A stretch of 64,000 nucleotides of DNA. Origin: Verrucomicrobiales bacterium (GTDB taxonomy: Bacteria; Verrucomicrobiota; Verrucomicrobiia; Limisphaerales; J093). The stretch covers positions 40,258 through 104,257 of the forward strand of contig JACKPV010000039.1 of the NCBI GenBank assembly GCA_024233305.1, read 5' to 3'. A model generated the notes under the pieces. The model was not told the origin of the DNA and searched no databases. It saw nothing but the letters and a program-made list of their open reading frames with translations. Made by a program: the position numbers and the translations under genes. Shown piece after piece: positions 61,865 to 64,000 of the stretch; positions within the stretch are counted from its first letter, which is position 1; every line of letters starts with the position of its first letter.

Positions 61865-63672
61865 CGGAGCTTCTGCCGGACGCGCTCCAGATTGCGGCGG
61901 TTGCGTTCCGCCGCGACGGTGTCGCCGTGCCGGATGGCAATTTCGAAGTGGCCGGCGGCCTCTTCCAACCGGCCGAGATCCTCCAGGGCCACGCCGAGGT
62001 TGCCGTGGGCGAGGGCGGAGGCGGGATCGAGTTCAACCGCCCGACCGTAGTGGGCCACCGCCTGTTCCGGTCGACCCAGGAGTTGCGCACACAGGCCGGC
62101 CTGATACTGGATGGCGGCCTGCTCGGGATCCATCCCGACCGCTTGCGCCGCGAGACGGTAGGCGTCCTGGTGCTTCCCGGCCCAACCCAGCACCTTCGAG
62201 AGATTCGCCAGCGCGAGGGCGTTCCGGTGCGTGTCGATGCCGGCGATGATGCGGTGCGCGACCTGGTCGAATGTTGCCGCATCGGGCAGCGCCTTGAGCC
62301 GGCCCGTTTGTGCCAGGATCCCGGCCAGTTCGAAGGCCAGCGCCCGATGGCTTTCAACCGTCGGGTGGACATGGTCCAGAAAAAGCTCACTGCCGGGGAT
62401 GCCGTGCGGCGCCCGTCCGTCCTGCAGCGCGGCGAAGTCGACCAGCGGAACGTGGCGTTCCGCGGCCACTTCCCGGACGATTGCCGGCATCGGAGAAAGC
62501 GCGCGCAACGGGCAGACGTCCTCGTCGCGGGCGCGTTCGTAAGCGGTCTTCGCTTCCGGGAATCGCGCCAGCGCCTCAAGCGCCTGCCCCCGCAGGAAGT
62601 GCGTGTAAGCGTGCCGGTCGTCGATGGCCACGGCGCGGTCCAGGGCGGTCAGGGCTTCACCGGCGAGCTGGTTGGTGAGCGCCCGCGTTCCGGCGCTCAG
62701 CGCTGCCTGCCAGCGCGCCAGTTCCTCCGGCGATAGGCCGTGCCGATGGTCGCTCTTGAACGGGGTCATAGAACGCAAACTCGAGGCGGGGGTGACCAGG
62801 ATGACGTCCGCGCCCACCGACCGGGCGATCTCACAGATGCGGGCGAGGTTGAAGCGGTAGTGGCGCAGGATCTGTTCGCGCTGCGTGTCATCACGGTGAA
62901 AGGCCTTCGGTCCGACCGTTTGGTCAAGCCGGGTAACCACTTCGGCTTCGAGGGTGGAAACCGTCGGTTCGCCGGCGGCACGACGCACGTTCCACCGGCT
63001 CATTGCGGCCTGCATGAGGGCGCCCGTGCGGGTCTTTGCCGCCAGGAGCCCGAGCCCTTGCAGGCTGTCGGGCAGGTCGCGGATGTTCCCGTAAGTGCGT
63101 TCCTCGAGAAACTCGTTATGGCCGGAATACACGATGAACAAATCCGGTTGGTAGCGGATCAATTCCTCCATCAACAACGCCACCCGGTAACTGGCATAAC
63201 TGATTCCGCCGGCATTGATGACTTCCCACTTCCGCTCGGGCGCCGCGGCCGGCAGGAATTCCCGCAGCCACCCGGCGAACGAAGTGCGGTCGTCGTAGGG
63301 GCGACCATAGGTGGTCGAGCCGCCGACGGCAAAGATGCGGAATGTCCCCGGCGCCTTCCGTTTCGGGAAACGCTGTTCGTTGAAGAGCCGGAGTTTGTTC
63401 GCCGCCGTGACCATCATGGCGCGGCCATCCGGGCCGCGCTCCTCGACGAACAAGGGAAGGCGGGCGGAAAAACCGACGTAGGGATCGCGGGCATAGGTGA
63501 TGGGCTTTACGCCCAGCAGGGCGAGGCCGAGTTCGAGCGCCGCGAACACCAATCCGGCGGTGATCACGCCAAAGCCGAGACGCTTGCCGAGCGAAAGGCG
63601 TCCGGCGGCGGGCGGAGCGCCCGGGGAAGGCGGCGGCGGTTGCGGGCGACGGTTTCTTCGTTTGCGGCTCAT
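61861..63672 (-). CDS. membrane-anchored SGNH/GDSL hydrolase with TPR repeats
   Basis: Protein of 603 residues. A basic N-terminus (RKRRNRRP, Pro-rich) is followed by one transmembrane helix (about 33-54, GVITAGLVFAALELGLALLG). The SGNH domain has catalytic Ser119 in AVGGSTTYG, the Asn in YSGHNEFLE (Asn186) and the Asp-x-x-His in FLDHVHPT (Asp433, His436). A helical TPR-like pair (about 330-385, DRHAYTHFLRGQALEAL) is inserted between the second and third catalytic blocks, which is unusual. Two to three further TPRs end the protein (NLSKVLGWAGKHQDAYRLAA, GLCAQLLGRPEQAVAHYGRA, NLGVALEDLGRLEEAAGHFE). It probably acts on esters of cell-surface glycans. The stop codon belongs to repeat copy C. Confidence 0.88.
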   Translation of the reverse strand: MSRKRRNRRPQPPPPSPGAPPAAGRLSLGKRLGFGVITAGLVFAALELGLALLGVKPITYARDPYVGFSARLPLFVEERGPDGRAMMVTAANKLRLFNEQRFPKRKAPGTFRIFAVGGSTTYGRPYDDRTSFAGWLREFLPAAAPERKWEVINAGGISYASYRVALLMEELIRYQPDLFIVYSGHNEFLEERTYGNIRDLPDSLQGLGLLAAKTRTGALMQAAMSRWNVRRAAGEPTVSTLEAEVVTRLDQTVGPKAFHRDDTQREQILRHYRFNLARICEIARSVGADVILVTPASSLRSMTPFKSDHRHGLSPEELARWQAALSAGTRALTNQLAGEALTALDRAVAIDDRHAYTHFLRGQALEALARFPEAKTAYERARDEDVCPLRALSPMPAIVREVAAERHVPLVDFAALQDGRAPHGIPGSELFLDHVHPTVESHRALAFELAGILAQTGRLKALPDAATFDQVAHRIIAGIDTHRNALALANLSKVLGWAGKHQDAYRLAAQAVGMDPEQAAIQYQAGLCAQLLGRPEQAVAHYGRAVELDPASALAHGNLGVALEDLGRLEEAAGHFEIAIRHGDTVAAERNRRNLERVRQKLR

Positions 63673-63946
63673 GGAACAGCGGGCTTGGTGTAGCAAAAGC
63701 GCGCGACCGAACCAAGTCCGGCCTCTGTGCGCGCACGAACCGCATGTTCCAAACCGGAACTTCCCGTCCACTATGTGCCCGACGAGGGGGGCGCGAGAGA
63801 AAAGGCAGGGGTCGGGCAGCGGAGGACAGAGATAAGGTGACAATAAGGTGACAGGTTCATTGTCGGTGGACGGCTGCGAATCCATGAAGGCCGCACACCG
63901 GTATTCCTCTCTTCACGTCCCTGCCGAGCCGCCCTGCGAAAACAAA
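63673..63946. other. gene-free stretch
   Basis: No gene is seen between the SGNH/TPR gene and the terminator near the end of the window. It contains a short tandem repeat (see 63832-63853), and it must hold the promoter of the SGNH/TPR gene. Confidence 0.5.
63832..63853. repeat. 11-bp tandem repeat
   Basis: ATAAGGTGACA occurs twice in direct succession. The purpose is unknown; it could be an operator or slippage. Confidence 0.6.
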
Positions 63947-63973
63947 AAAGGCCGGGAGGCTGTCCCGGCCTTT
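63947..63973. terminator. strong bidirectional hairpin at the window end
   Basis: AAAGGCCGGGA (63947-63957) and TCCCGGCCTTT (63963-63973) form a perfect 11-bp stem with a five-base loop. On the minus strand it is followed by TTTTTTGTTTT. It therefore most likely terminates a gene entering from the right. Confidence 0.85.
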
Positions 63974-63975
63974 GC

Positions 63976-64000
63976 TCAGAGGGCCTGTGCTGAAGGCGGT
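63976..64000 (-). CDS. possible 3' end of a gene entering from the right
   Basis: Only eight codons are in the window. The minus strand has a TGA at 63978-63976 directly upstream of the terminator at 63947-63973. The position before a strong minus-strand terminator is the only evidence; the product cannot be named. Confidence 0.2.

Overview
This window looks like chromosome from a free-living, high-GC member of the Planctomycetes-Verrucomicrobia-Chlamydiae group, most likely a Verrucomicrobium of the Limisphaerales/Pedosphaera type. The evidence is the mix of families: a large cytochrome-c-bearing 'membrane-bound dehydrogenase/heme-binding, Pirellula/Verrucomicrobium type' protein, a sulfatase, a pseudopilin of the G-type with a FTLIELL head, Tat-exported hydrolases, several very large secreted LamG/Ig/PPC proteins, and a Lys/Ala-rich histone-H1-like peptide. 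This is inferred from protein families; no rRNA is present to confirm it.

Layout. 1-4.0 kb: a two-component system on the minus strand (propeller-type sensor kinase, then a LuxR-type regulator). 4.1-9.8 kb: a TFIIB-type zinc-finger protein, an agarase-like glycoside hydrolase, then on the minus strand a Tat-exported deacetylase-like protein overlapping a nitrilase-family amidohydrolase, and a small secreted protein. 9.9-14.7 kb: a repeat-rich stretch with a LamG protein, a DUF4143 ATPase and the stub of a REP-associated transposase. 14.7-17.2 kb: a tight housekeeping operon rph - histidine phosphatase - prmA. 17.1-19.7 kb: a 2.5 kb insertion carrying a ParB-like protein and a nuclease-like protein, bounded by 79-bp direct repeats of the prmA 3' end. 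19.7-26 kb: exonuclease, H1-like peptide, TPR protein, coiled-coil protein, oxidoreductase, FMN reductase, pseudopilin and mnmE. 26-33.9 kb: RND/MMPL exporter, YebC, cyclophilin, NagD-type phosphatase and a Ser/Thr kinase. 33.9-40.6 kb: heme-binding dehydrogenase and sulfatase (divergent), a GH39-like glycosidase and tRNA-Thr. 41-61 kb: three giant secreted repeat proteins (2550, 2931 and 1027 residues), the first two convergent. 61-64 kb: DUF5989 microprotein and an SGNH-hydrolase/TPR protein.

How it fits together. The glycoside hydrolases, sulfatase, heme/dehydrogenase and large adhesive or carbohydrate-binding surface proteins fit a polysaccharide-degrading lifestyle, although no SusC/SusD-type locus is seen. 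Two features stand out. The first is the ParB-like + PD-(D/E)XK-like gene pair inserted at the prmA 3' end, which looks like a small mobile defence-type module. The second is a family of 202-bp palindromic elements (three full copies of identical length, a 51-bp minimal copy and fragments) that sit mainly between convergent genes; in two cases the stop codon of the neighbouring gene lies in the end of the element.
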